DNA from: QKMZ01 sp012965515
GTDB taxonomy: Bacteria > Cyanobacteriota > Vampirovibrionia > Obscuribacterales > Obscuribacteraceae
Reading direction: 5' to 3'
Length of the DNA: 64,000 nt
NCBI GenBank assembly: GCA_937879965.1
Contig: CALFMP010000054.1
Span: 198,167-262,166, forward strand
Shown: positions 51,949-61,497 of the stretch, piece by piece
Position numbering within the stretch: position 1 is the stretch's first letter
Layout: each line of letters opens with the position of its first letter
Notes under the pieces: model-generated
Database searches by the model: none
What the model was told of the DNA's origin: nothing
Seen by the model: only the letters and a program-made list of their open reading frames with translations
Made by a program: the position numbers and the translations under genes

Positions 51949-54483
51949 CTAGATCAAGCAAGTCTTGCCTTGTGGAACCTTCAGTCCGGCTTCGTGTTGG
52001 CAATATTCTTTCAGTTCGACCTTAACCGGTTTTACTTTCCAAATCTCCTCGCAATATTCGCGAATCGAGCGATCAGATGAGAACTTGCCCATGCGCGCTA
52101 CGTTGTAGATAGACTTGCGAGTCCACTCGTCGTGCCGCTTGAACGCCGCACCGACCTTCATTTGGCACTCTACATATGACGCGAAATCTGCCAGCACCAT
52201 AAAGGGATCGTCTGCCAACAAATTGTTGACAAGCGGGCGGAACAGGTCCGGATCGCCATGCGAGAAGTGACCAGAGCTAAGAATATCGATTACATTCTTC
52301 AATTGCTGATTCTTCTCATAGTAGTGATACGGGTTGTATCCCTTCGCTTTCAGAGCCGCAGCCTCTTCTGCGTTCATTCCAAACAGGAAGAAGTTTTCCG
52401 GTCCTGCTTCTTCGCGTATCTCGATATTGGCCCCGTCTAGAGTACCTATCGTCACCGCTCCATTTAGTGCGAACTTCATGTTACCTGTCCCTGAAGCTTC
52501 TTTTCCGGCAAGAGAAACTTGCTCACTCAAATCGGCAGCAGGATAAACACGCTGTCCAAGGCTGACACAGAAATCAGGCAAGAACGCCACCTTAATGATC
52601 TTGCTTATCTTCGGATCGTTATTGACCACTTCTGCGATCGAATTGATCAACTTGATGATGAGCTTCGCCATGTAATATCCAGGCGCAGCCTTGCCACCGA
52701 AGATAAATGTTCGTGGTTGAACATCCAAGTTCGGATTCTCTTTAAGCAGATTGTAGAGCGCCACTATATGCAGTGCGCTCAAATGTTGCCTCTTATACTC
52801 GTGAATACGTTTCACTTGAATGTCGAACATCGATTCTGGGTCGACACTCAAGTCCAGACGATTCTGAATCCAGTTAGCCAAAACGACTTTGTTGTGCGCC
52901 TTTACGTCACTCCATTCTTTGCGGAAGCTGGCATCCTCGACATACTTCTCCAGCCCCTTGAGCTGATCAAGTTCTTTGATCCAACCGTCACCAATCTTGC
53001 TTGTGATCAACTTGGTCATTTTGGGATTGGAAAGAACCATCCAGCGGCGCGGGGTCACCCCGTTAGTCTTGTTGTTGAACTTTTCTGGCGAGATCTGGTA
53101 GAAGTCGTGAAGGGTGTGTTTCTGCAAAAGTTCTGTGTGCAGTGCAGCAACACCATTAATTGAATGGCTGCCGACCGATGCAAGATTTGCCATGCGCACA
53201 AAGCGCTCGCCTGTTTCATCAATGATCGAAAGTCTTTGAATTAGACCATCATCACCGGGATACTTCTCGGCAATATCGTCGAGAAAACGACGATTGATCT
53301 CGAAGATGATCTCCATGTGCCTCGGCAACAGATCAGACAACAACTTGATCGGCCACCGTTCCAGGGCCTCGGGCAAAAGAGTGTGATTGGTGTAGCCGAG
53401 AGTCTTAGTGGTGATGTCCCAAGCCGTATCCCATTCAACATCATGATCGTCTACAAGAATTCGCATCAGTTCCGGAACGGCAATCGAAGGATGCGTATCA
53501 TTCATCTGCGCGGCGAACTTCTCATGGAAATTCAAAATGTCTTCATTCTCACGCAAGTGAAGTTTGACCATGTCGGCTAAAGAGCAGGCAACGAAAAAGT
53601 ATTGCTGCTCAAGACGCAACTGCTTTCCTTGTTGTGAATTGTCGTTGGGGTAGAGAATCTTGGAGATTGTTTCGGAAGCGATTTTCTCGGCAACAGCTCC
53701 TGCGTAGTCACCGCGGTTGAAAGCCTGCAAATTAAGCGACTCAGGTGATTCGGCTCTCCACAAACGAAGATTGTTGGCGGTATTGTTTTTGTAGCCTGGT
53801 ATCGGTGTGTCATATGGAACACCATTGACCGTGCGATCCGGCACCCATTCAACTCGGTAGCGACCTTTATCGTCTTTGTATTTGCGGGTATATCCACCGA
53901 ATTTGACTTCCACCGCAGACAAAGGACGCGCAATCTCCCACGGGTTGCCGTAGCGCAACCACTTATCTGTGATTTCGACTTGCCAACCGTCGCGAATTTC
54001 TTGGTCGAAGATGCCGTACTCATAGCGAATGCCGTAACCAATGGTGGGAATTTCCAGAGTCGCTAGAGAATCCAAATAGCAAGCAGCCAGACGACCCAAA
54101 CCGCCGTTGCCCAAACCAGGCTCCTCTTCCTGCAAAATCAACTCATTAACGTCCAGCCCAGACTCGGCAAGCGCCTTCTCCATCTGCTCTTCGACGCCCA
54201 TATTCACCATTGCATTGGCCAGGTGAGGCCCCATAAGAAATTCTGCTGAAAGGTAGCAGACAACGCGGACGTCTTTTCTGATGTAAGTCTCTAGAGTGTT
54301 GAGCCAACGCTGCAAGAGACGATCGCGCACTGTGTACGCGAGCATCATGTAAAGATCGCGCTTATTGGCAATCTCAGGAAACTTTCCAACCGCGTAGTAG
54401 AGGTTGTCCTCAAGTGCGCGCCGCAAAGTGGGAATGCTCATCCCTGTGCGGTCGTCTTCAACCCTTACTGCCGTATTTTCCAT
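51949..54483 (-). CDS. glgP: Glycogen/alpha-glucan phosphorylase
   Basis: Releases glucose-1-phosphate from glycogen. 844 residues from the ATG at 54483 (AAGGA eight bases before), the normal size. It has EEEPGLGNGGLGRLAACYLDS-type motifs, the glycosyl core RRFLDD..YPGDDGL, VKRIHEYKRQHL, and the pyridoxal-phosphate Lys in EASGTGNMKFALNG. The N-terminal extension typical of regulated eukaryotic enzymes is absent. No other glycogen gene adjoins it. With the GT20 enzyme it suggests the cell stores and mobilises glucose polymers. Confidence 0.96.
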   Translation of the reverse strand: MENTAVRVEDDRTGMSIPTLRRALEDNLYYAVGKFPEIANKRDLYMMLAYTVRDRLLQRWLNTLETYIRKDVRVVCYLSAEFLMGPHLANAMVNMGVEEQMEKALAESGLDVNELILQEEEPGLGNGGLGRLAACYLDSLATLEIPTIGYGIRYEYGIFDQEIRDGWQVEITDKWLRYGNPWEIARPLSAVEVKFGGYTRKYKDDKGRYRVEWVPDRTVNGVPYDTPIPGYKNNTANNLRLWRAESPESLNLQAFNRGDYAGAVAEKIASETISKILYPNDNSQQGKQLRLEQQYFFVACSLADMVKLHLRENEDILNFHEKFAAQMNDTHPSIAVPELMRILVDDHDVEWDTAWDITTKTLGYTNHTLLPEALERWPIKLLSDLLPRHMEIIFEINRRFLDDIAEKYPGDDGLIQRLSIIDETGERFVRMANLASVGSHSINGVAALHTELLQKHTLHDFYQISPEKFNNKTNGVTPRRWMVLSNPKMTKLITSKIGDGWIKELDQLKGLEKYVEDASFRKEWSDVKAHNKVVLANWIQNRLDLSVDPESMFDIQVKRIHEYKRQHLSALHIVALYNLLKENPNLDVQPRTFIFGGKAAPGYYMAKLIIKLINSIAEVVNNDPKISKIIKVAFLPDFCVSLGQRVYPAADLSEQVSLAGKEASGTGNMKFALNGAVTIGTLDGANIEIREEAGPENFFLFGMNAEEAAALKAKGYNPYHYYEKNQQLKNVIDILSSGHFSHGDPDLFRPLVNNLLADDPFMVLADFASYVECQMKVGAAFKRHDEWTRKSIYNVARMGKFSSDRSIREYCEEIWKVKPVKVELKEYCQHEAGLKVPQGKTCLI

Positions 54484-54657
54484 ATGCAAATTCCTTAAAT
54501 CGTAGCGCTGCCAAGTGACGCCCTTGGGACGCCGCCGCGCAAGACGCAGGGCTTATTAAGAAGCGGTTTATAGCACACGGAGAGGTTAGAAGTACCAAAC
54601 TCTAATGTAAGAGTCGAAATGCAGGATAATTAGCTTAATAGCGTTACTAAGAGGCAG

Positions 54658-55665
54658 GTGCGGGACGTGTCGGGCGAAGGGTTCTATACCAGTGTTTTAA
54701 TCCTGGGCGTCTTTGTATTCGCTGTTTTTGGTCCGGTGCTACTTCTTTTCAGATACGTTTCTCCAAAAAACAATAAGTTAGGCAACGCAGCCTACAGATA
54801 CCCGCCGCCATTTTCGAGCAGTCTGTCTCGCAAAGAAGCGCTCGATATTGTAGAGGCACGCGTCACACACATACAGTCGATTCGCCATAAGTGGAAAACC
54901 ACTGAAAAGGTGGAGAAAGTTGGGCGCTATCAAGCGATGCTCACTGTGCCGTTCAACCTGTCGGGTGGAGAAGGACGAGTTTCATTCTTGCTCAATTTGC
55001 TTGCCACAAGCAAAGAAGCCGGTGGTTGCACGATTGAATGGAATTACGTGATAATGGCGCCCAACTTTGAGCCTCCAGGGCTTTCAATTCTCGAAGCCGA
55101 CGTTTATAAAAACACGACACTGGAGATTCGCGCTGCATTGTTTGCTGCGCAGGGCGATGTTGAAGAGGCTGAATTTCTTGAATCAAAAACAGAGAGTCCC
55201 AGTATTGTATTGCCCGCTGCGCATGAAGCCCTGAAGCGCGACGCTGATGGCTTAGACGTACAAAATAAGGCTAGCCAGACGGAAAAAGAGAAATTGTTCC
55301 AGGATTCGCAGACAGACATCAGTGCGAACCGCGCGAATGCAACAGAAAAGGCGAAGCAGGAAACACCTACATTTGCGGAGTTACGTCCAGCTGATGAAGC
55401 CAAACAGGTGGAAGATACCAAACCAGTTGCTGCATCTGAGATACCACAACTCCAGATGCCAGAGATCCAGATGCCGTCAATTGATGCAAGCTTTCCTGGA
55501 TTAAACGTTCAACCGGGCGAGGTTACAAATACTCTTAACTTCTCTCCGCCCGATCCCAAATCTTCCTTAATCGCACCAAAAGCGGCGGGCGACAGGTGCG
55601 TGAAGTGCAGCCAAGATCGTGATCCCAGTTTTAATTTCTGTCTCTATTGTGGACACACGGATTAA
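54658..55665 (+). CDS. Membrane protein with C-terminal zinc ribbon
   Basis: 335 residues. One membrane helix at ~9-30 (FYTSVLILGVFVFAVFGPVLLLF), then a folded domain to ~165 (EALDIVEARVTHIQSI, GRYQAMLTVPFNLSGGEGRVSFLLNLLA). Residues ~165-300 are low-complexity linker rich in Glu, Ala and Gln, with a short Gln-Met-Pro repeat (LQMPEIQMPSI). The C-terminus is a zinc ribbon, CVKCSQDRDPSFNFCLYCG. The start is GTG, at 54658 or 54667; AGG sites fit both. Function unknown. It is divergent from glgP. Confidence 0.75.
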   Translation: MRDVSGEGFYTSVLILGVFVFAVFGPVLLLFRYVSPKNNKLGNAAYRYPPPFSSSLSRKEALDIVEARVTHIQSIRHKWKTTEKVEKVGRYQAMLTVPFNLSGGEGRVSFLLNLLATSKEAGGCTIEWNYVIMAPNFEPPGLSILEADVYKNTTLEIRAALFAAQGDVEEAEFLESKTESPSIVLPAAHEALKRDADGLDVQNKASQTEKEKLFQDSQTDISANRANATEKAKQETPTFAELRPADEAKQVEDTKPVAASEIPQLQMPEIQMPSIDASFPGLNVQPGEVTNTLNFSPPDPKSSLIAPKAAGDRCVKCSQDRDPSFNFCLYCGHTD

Positions 55666-55675
55666 ACTTGGGAGT

Positions 55676-55755
55676 GGGGGCGGCTCGCCCGCACCTAAGA
55701 GGCACATGCAATGCGCCGGCTACAGAGGCGGGCGATGCATGGCATCGCCCCTACA
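55676..55755. repeat. Palindromic intergenic repeats
   Basis: A perfect unit at 55730-55750 (GGGCGATGCATGGCATCGCC plus C) and degenerate units before it. The CTAC that ends the unit supplies the stop codon (TAG on the minus strand, 55753-55751) of the 980-residue gene. Confidence 0.85.
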
Positions 55756-58693
55756 ACCTGCGTTTGATGTGATCGCGATTGAGAGAGTCTTTGAATTTGG
55801 AGATTGGCTTGTGCCTTGACGCAACCAATTGTTGCGCAATGTCCATGAGCTTTTGCCTGGCGACTCTCAGAATGCCGGCAGAGTTAAGTGCTAATGGTGG
55901 CAAAACAGCGGCATCACCGCCAATGGTGCTGCGACTGAACAAAGATGGTGCCGCACCTGGCACAGGCAAAGCTCCGGGACCTGCAGAAACAGTCGGCTTT
56001 TCACCTCCTTCTACGAACACGCCCAAATGTTCGTTGAGAAGTTCGCGGTCAACCTGAGTTTCAATAACTATCGTAATCAAATTCTCCGGTTTGAACTCTT
56101 CCTTGTAGAGACGATCGAATGCGGCCACATCCTCAGCGGATGGAATATCGATCAGTTGCCGAGAACGAACTTCAACGATGCGCTTGCCATCGATATAGTT
56201 CTCTTTGATGTTCGGTAAATTGATGTCCGCGATCAGCCAGGCATAGCGTGCATCATGGCCCAACTCGAAGGTTGATTCGGCAATGCTGACAAAAGTTTCG
56301 TGAGGGCCAATGAGTCTTTTGTTTCGATTGTACTTATGTATTTGCAAATAGCGTTTTGTACCCGGAACATCATCACTATCGTTGCCGCGAAGCGCGTCAC
56401 CATCGTATTTTTGAGAAACCTTATGCCCTTTCGAATCCAAAAGGTTCTGACCAGACACTTCATTCTTAGAAATAGCTTGCTGTGACTGCTCTGGTTTCAA
56501 CATGTTTGGCAAGTATGCTTCGATGCCTTGAACTTTCGGAATCTGACTATTCGCATCCGAGCCTCGCTGGTTCATTTCATCAAAACGTACACGCTTAGCT
56601 CCGGCAGCGGCGATGATTGCCGCGAGTGCAATCTCAGCTCCAGTTATATATCGGTCTTGAATGCGCCCCTGCAAAGTAAGAGTTCGTATTTCCAAACTGG
56701 AAACGCCTTGCTCTCTAGCACTCGCTGATTGCCCGTCACGTACCGCGCCCAGTTGAGTCTGCTTTGCCGCTGCCGCACTCTCCGGAAGACGAGCAGAACT
56801 AGCAGGCATCTTTCCATCTGGTTGACGAACTCCATCGGTCTGGCGACCAGTGCTCGACTGCGACTTGGTCCCCGATTTCGAGTCGAGTTTTCCATCCGCT
56901 GCGTTAGATCGACTTTGCGCGGCAGCATCTGATTGAAACGGCGTCTTCACCTGTGGTCCGCCATCACTTTGAGGAGGCGTTCTGACCGGTCCAGCGGCGT
57001 CGCCTTGCACTCGAGACGGAAGGGGGCCATCTGGCGTTTTTGATTGAGGAGGAGCGTCAGATGTATGCAAGAATTTAGCTTGAGGAACTGCGTCAGATTG
57101 ATGAGGAACTTTTACTTGCGCTGAGCTCTCTCCTTGCTGTGGAACTCTTGCTTGCGCTGAATTTTCTGATTGATGTGGCATTCTCACTTGTGGTGAGACA
57201 TCCGGCTGCCGTAGATTGCTTTGCCAGCGCAACCCCGAGGGAAAACGCTCTTCCGAAATTCGAACGATTTGCTGCACCTGTTGTTCTGGCATTCGACCTC
57301 TGATTTCCACCAGCGTCAGTCGACGTTCGGCACCAAGAGGGTTTTGCGATACTTCCATGTCCGCGTACTGCGACGGTTGCTTGAGCGCCTTATCACTGAC
57401 TTTTTGCTCCAGACTGTTTCCAGGAGAATTTCTCTCATCCAGCACACGCCGCATATTCTCAAACGAAGTACGAAGCTGAACGCCTTCGCCGTGCTGTAAA
57501 ACCTCACGTCGTAGGGCATCGCGTTGTGAACCGTCACGGGGCGCAGCGTTATGAGTTTTCGTTTCACCAGGAGAACCAATATCTACAGAGTTGGAAGTGT
57601 TTTGTTTCTCTTGCAGGCTTGAAAGCTGTCGTTCTTGAGGAGAGTCGTACACTTTATCTTGCGCATCTAGCCGCGGACTCGACTGGCTCTGCTGCGGGTT
57701 TTGTTTCACCTCAGCCTTGGATTCCTGTTGGACACGCGCATCATATCCAGTGCGGCGTTCGAAAGCGCTGACAGCAGGAGACTTACTTTCGCCATCTCTT
57801 ATCGAGTTGATTGCGGATTGATCTACGAGCCTGGCGACAACGGGCTTTGAGTCAGACGAAGCATCCGGTTTCGCCACTGCCGGAGCAATTGCAGATTTAA
57901 CATTGCCCTCACTGGTAGCGCTGGCTTTAGCGCCCTCAGGTGCGAGTTTGCTTGTATCGCGTAAAACAGATTTCGCAGCATCATGCGAATTAGGTTTTGC
58001 AGCTTCATGCGAGACGGGTTTTGCAGCTTCATGCGAGGCGGGCTTTGCAGCATCCCGCGCCGCCGGTTTCGCAACATCATGCGGGGTTTGCTTTGCCGCT
58101 TCGCGAATCGACGGCTTAGCATCATGTGCAGTCGGCTTCGTCGCGTCACGCGGAGTTGGTTTCACCGCATCATGAGCAGGTGCCCTCACAGCCTCTTGCG
58201 GAGCCGTCCGCGCCTTTTGCTCAATGCCTTTTTCCACATATCGCGTCAGCGAATCTCGATCATAAAGCGGCACCTGTGAAATACTCTTTCGCACGTTGTT
58301 AAAGGCGTCCAAATTCTTGCGGTCAGTTTCACTCAACTGAGTGCTCTTCAGCGCGCCGCTGGCGATGCGTTCCTGAACCTCCTTGCCGCGCTGATACTGC
58401 AAAGCCAGTTGGGGATTGATGCTCGATAGAACTTGATCGCCTGAGTGCTGCCCGGAGACCGCGTCCACGGCAAGATTCTTCGCATCACCGACGAGTTGCC
58501 CTACAAAACTGAAAGCATCGCCGGGCGCGCTGGACTTTTCGGGCTTGGCCTGCTCCTTCGCCTTCGCCTCCGCAGCTCTCTTTTGCTCTTCTTCCGGACT
58601 GGTCATGAACAACTCCGGCATAAACCGTATCGTGTTGTTGGGTTGGTCCGTGGCCCGAAAGCCTTCGAGCCGTCCCCCAATATTTGTACCCAT
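55751..58693 (-). CDS. 980-residue repeat-rich protein with LysM-like domain
   Basis: Largely disordered. Residues ~35-165 are helical. A tract at ~166-250 has an imperfect 8-residue repeat (HDAAKPx, HEAAKPV, RDATKPT). A second tract at ~499-597 has a roughly 12-residue repeat (PQVRMPHQSENS, VPQQGESSAQVK, VPHQSDAVPQAK). Residues ~795-852 fit a LysM-like fold (ETFVSIAESTFELG, WLIADINLPNI, QLIDIPSAEDV), the peptidoglycan- or glycan-binding module. No signal peptide is evident, so surface location is not assured. AGAGG lies 11 bases before the ATG. The stop codon falls in an intergenic repeat. Confidence 0.78.
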   Translation of the reverse strand: MGTNIGGRLEGFRATDQPNNTIRFMPELFMTSPEEEQKRAAEAKAKEQAKPEKSSAPGDAFSFVGQLVGDAKNLAVDAVSGQHSGDQVLSSINPQLALQYQRGKEVQERIASGALKSTQLSETDRKNLDAFNNVRKSISQVPLYDRDSLTRYVEKGIEQKARTAPQEAVRAPAHDAVKPTPRDATKPTAHDAKPSIREAAKQTPHDVAKPAARDAAKPASHEAAKPVSHEAAKPNSHDAAKSVLRDTSKLAPEGAKASATSEGNVKSAIAPAVAKPDASSDSKPVVARLVDQSAINSIRDGESKSPAVSAFERRTGYDARVQQESKAEVKQNPQQSQSSPRLDAQDKVYDSPQERQLSSLQEKQNTSNSVDIGSPGETKTHNAAPRDGSQRDALRREVLQHGEGVQLRTSFENMRRVLDERNSPGNSLEQKVSDKALKQPSQYADMEVSQNPLGAERRLTLVEIRGRMPEQQVQQIVRISEERFPSGLRWQSNLRQPDVSPQVRMPHQSENSAQARVPQQGESSAQVKVPHQSDAVPQAKFLHTSDAPPQSKTPDGPLPSRVQGDAAGPVRTPPQSDGGPQVKTPFQSDAAAQSRSNAADGKLDSKSGTKSQSSTGRQTDGVRQPDGKMPASSARLPESAAAAKQTQLGAVRDGQSASAREQGVSSLEIRTLTLQGRIQDRYITGAEIALAAIIAAAGAKRVRFDEMNQRGSDANSQIPKVQGIEAYLPNMLKPEQSQQAISKNEVSGQNLLDSKGHKVSQKYDGDALRGNDSDDVPGTKRYLQIHKYNRNKRLIGPHETFVSIAESTFELGHDARYAWLIADINLPNIKENYIDGKRIVEVRSRQLIDIPSAEDVAAFDRLYKEEFKPENLITIVIETQVDRELLNEHLGVFVEGGEKPTVSAGPGALPVPGAAPSLFSRSTIGGDAAVLPPLALNSAGILRVARQKLMDIAQQLVASRHKPISKFKDSLNRDHIKRRL

Positions 58694-58831
58694 CCAGGCT
58701 TCTAACCTCTACAGAGTGACCATTTTGCGTTTCGGCAGCTTTATGGACTCCGCGATTCCAGAGACAGTATGCCGCAGGGAAACGGCGAGTTTAATGTGTA
58801 ATTGAACAGTCGATTTTTGAGCAGACGTCGA

Positions 58832-59788
58832 TTATTTGGTCGGGACAATCATGAGGACCGATTTGACCCGTGTTTCCGGCTCCTTGCCGCAAACCATCTT
58901 CAACGCACCGTCCGCAGAGGCCTTATCAGCAATTGCCATGGTCGTTGATGTTCCGCCATCAAAATTGAGCGCCCTGGTGCAACCTAAATTGCTCAGTACC
59001 TGCGCCAATTGCTCGAGGTTTATGCCAGAAGAAAACTCATCCTGCCCCTTGCCTGCGACGCACAAAATCAGGAAATGGTCGTCGTTGGTGATACCAATGG
59101 CGGTGCGAGCCGCAGTTTTGTTGCAGCCAATCGAATCAACTTGCTTCCCATCGCTACCCGTGCGAATGAAGGCTTCATCCTTAGCCGTCAGCTTGGGCAA
59201 AAGTTGCGGCCCGCCACCGAGAACATACTGCAATTTGTCATTCTTGGGGTGCAAGTCTTTGTGAGCAGCGATCGTGATGGCTCCAGCACCTTTCTTACCA
59301 ATGCGCAGTTCGCTGCGATTAAAGATTGTGTCCAAAAACGGCATCAGCTTAGGATTTGTAATCAAGTCTCTGTTTGTTGTGGGATCGCATACTTGCTTTC
59401 CATCAATGACTACATAACTCGTGCTCTCGCCATTGGAGAGGTTGAAAAAACCGCCATTTACCGCAGCGATTGCTTTCGCTTTTGCCCCGGCGGCCGAGGT
59501 AGGGCAGGTTGGAGAATTAACAGCAGGGCGAACACAGTAAGTCTTGCTTTTCAGGTCAAGAACGCAAAGGTGTGCCTTTGTTCCATTTTTCAATGGGAAA
59601 GAATAGTAATTGACGGAACCATCGGCAGCGAGACTTTGAGTGACTTTCAGGTCCTTCCAGGTTTTGAACGGAGTCATTGGTTCGGCATTTTGCTCCTCGG
59701 CGTATGCGGGACTAAGAGCAAGGGTCAAAGCAGTTGCAGCCACCCACCTGCAGACCAGATTAAATGCGCGCCTTCGACCTTTCAACAT
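58832..59788 (-). CDS. Secreted phosphodiester glycosidase (NAGPA domain)
   Basis: 318 residues with a signal peptide at ~1-30 (WVAATALTLALSPAYA). The domain matches the phosphodiester glycosidase/NAGPA (DUF2233) family: KAIAAVNGGFFNLSNGE, YVVIDGK, RTAIGITNDDHFLILC and ALNFDGGTSTTMAI. Members remove sugars attached through phosphodiesters or act on envelope polysaccharide; the substrate here is unknown. It has eight or so Cys in the mature part, which could form disulfides. It is 138 bases downstream of the LysM-like gene's start on the same strand. Confidence 0.88.
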   Translation of the reverse strand: MLKGRRRAFNLVCRWVAATALTLALSPAYAEEQNAEPMTPFKTWKDLKVTQSLAADGSVNYYSFPLKNGTKAHLCVLDLKSKTYCVRPAVNSPTCPTSAAGAKAKAIAAVNGGFFNLSNGESTSYVVIDGKQVCDPTTNRDLITNPKLMPFLDTIFNRSELRIGKKGAGAITIAAHKDLHPKNDKLQYVLGGGPQLLPKLTAKDEAFIRTGSDGKQVDSIGCNKTAARTAIGITNDDHFLILCVAGKGQDEFSSGINLEQLAQVLSNLGCTRALNFDGGTSTTMAIADKASADGALKMVCGKEPETRVKSVLMIVPTK

Positions 59789-60116
59789 CAGACTCTTTCC
59801 GCCTTATCCCTACTAATCTGAACAAATCCGGCAAATCGGACCACAAAATCATATCCTACTGAAATGCCGGAAATACTGCCCACCCTTAAGTCTTTGAACC
59901 CGGGCTTGCTCAATGTGGTGAAACCACCATTCCTTAATTAGATTAACTGCCTTAGTTAAAACTGGCATTCCGGAACCTATACCTCGGGGCATAGAACCAA
60001 AAACTGCGCGGCTACGGCGTTCTAAGTTTCTTTGCAGAAAAATCACGAGGTAGTCTCGTCATAGTTCTCATAGCAAGCTAGAATTGCGGACTTAAGAGCT
60101 GCAGAGCTTGGAAACA
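59789..60116. other. Divergent intergenic region
   Basis: 328 bases between the leftward glycosidase and the first ATP-grasp gene. A hairpin, TGGTG-AAA-CACCA, lies near 59920-59932. A 65-codon minus-strand frame at 59849-60046 is not well supported. Confidence 0.4.
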
Positions 60117-61397
60117 ATGAAAGACCTTTTGATACTCTGCCCTACGCCACGAGAGCGTCGCACTCTGCCGAGATTGGCCGAGCGCATTGGCGTGAACCTG
60201 CGATTCGATGAATTCGGCGGAGATTACTTCGACGACTTACTCGGCGAGAATCCAGCCCTGGATATGAAGCCGATGGATATCGCAAAACTGCTCGATGAAA
60301 CAGTGCAAAGACACTACGACGATAATCTTGCCGGTATCACATCCGGTGTCGGCTATCCAGGCATGTCAGCGACCGCAGTGCTGACGGAAAGACTCGATTT
60401 ACCTGGGCCCAAGCCCTCTCCGATTTTGCTGTGCGAACACAAATATTATTGTCGAGTGAAACAGTCAAAGATCGTTCCCTCGGCTACGCCGGAATACCAT
60501 CTCATCGATCCAAAAAATCTTAAACCGATTGACAAAATTTCGATGTTTCCCGGGTTTCTCAAACCGGTCAAATCCTGCATGTCGAAGAACGCTTACCGAA
60601 TCAAAGACCGTGACGAACTCCGACAGCGAGCCAAAGAATCACTACTGCCGGAGCTGTTCATTCTTCCGTTTAACGATTTGGTCCGCTTGCACACAGACTG
60701 GGAACTGAATGCGAATTATCTTCTGTACGAGGAACTGCTTGATGGACATCAAGTGTCGTTGGAAGGATTCGTTTATCGCGGCGAAGTCACAGTTATGGGA
60801 ATCATTGACGCGATCATGTTTCCAGGGACGTTCTCCTTCAAGAGGTTTCAGTATCCGTCCTCGCTGCCGCAAGAAATACTTTTGCGCATGGAGCAAATTG
60901 CAGCGACCTTCATAAAGGGCATCGGCTACGACAATGCGATGTTCAACATGGAGATGATTTACAACCCGAAGAAAGATACGGTTCACATCATCGAAATCAA
61001 TCCCAAGATCGCTTCTCAGTTTCCCGACCTTTTCGAAAAAGTTGATGGAAGCAATTCCTACGAGGTAATGATGCGGATTGCGCTTGGCATGGAGCCTGGC
61101 TTTGTCCGCGGACACGGGCAATTCAGAATTGCAGCGAGCTGCGTTTTGCGAACTTTTGATGATCAGATCGTAAGGCAGGTCCCTGATCAGGACAATATCA
61201 AGAGTGTCGAGGACAGGTTTCCTGGCGCAATGGTGCAGGTAATTGCCACCAAAGGGAAGAAACTTTCCGATCAGTTGCAAGACGCTCATAGCTATCGATA
61301 CGGTTTGATAAACATGGGCGCCGATTCGGAAGACGACCTTGTGCGCGATTTCGAGAACGCCTCAAAAATGCTCAACTATCAGCTCGAACCAGTTTAA
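60117..61397 (+). CDS. ATP-grasp ligase-like protein A
   Basis: 426 residues from the ATG at 60117 (an in-frame TTG at 60108 is possible). The first ~150 residues form a pre-ATP-grasp domain. The ATP-grasp core includes LLYEELLDGHQVSLEGFVYRGEVTVMGIID and, for metal binding, FNMEMIYNPKKDTVHIIEINPKIASQFPDL, with the EINP signature of carboxylate-amine ligases of the carbamoyl-phosphate-synthase type. It should activate a carboxylate as an acyl phosphate for attack by an amine or similar; the substrates are unknown. First of three ATP-grasp genes. Confidence 0.85.
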   Translation: MKDLLILCPTPRERRTLPRLAERIGVNLRFDEFGGDYFDDLLGENPALDMKPMDIAKLLDETVQRHYDDNLAGITSGVGYPGMSATAVLTERLDLPGPKPSPILLCEHKYYCRVKQSKIVPSATPEYHLIDPKNLKPIDKISMFPGFLKPVKSCMSKNAYRIKDRDELRQRAKESLLPELFILPFNDLVRLHTDWELNANYLLYEELLDGHQVSLEGFVYRGEVTVMGIIDAIMFPGTFSFKRFQYPSSLPQEILLRMEQIAATFIKGIGYDNAMFNMEMIYNPKKDTVHIIEINPKIASQFPDLFEKVDGSNSYEVMMRIALGMEPGFVRGHGQFRIAASCVLRTFDDQIVRQVPDQDNIKSVEDRFPGAMVQVIATKGKKLSDQLQDAHSYRYGLINMGADSEDDLVRDFENASKMLNYQLEPV

Positions 61398-61497
61398 ATG
61401 TTCGAAAAATTGGATACACTTAGAGGCAATACAACCTGTTGTCCTAGCTTTTCACGGCGTCCTTTCTACAAAATTCCGCTGCTCTCGATTGGTAGAA

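Noticed and set aside
59009..59821. 270-residue plus-strand frame across the glycosidase gene
   Set aside because: Antisense to a gene with a clear signal peptide and NAGPA motifs; no protein-like motif of its own.
59849..60046. 65-codon minus-strand frame between glycosidase and ATP-grasp A
   Set aside because: No good ribosome-binding site and no recognised domain.
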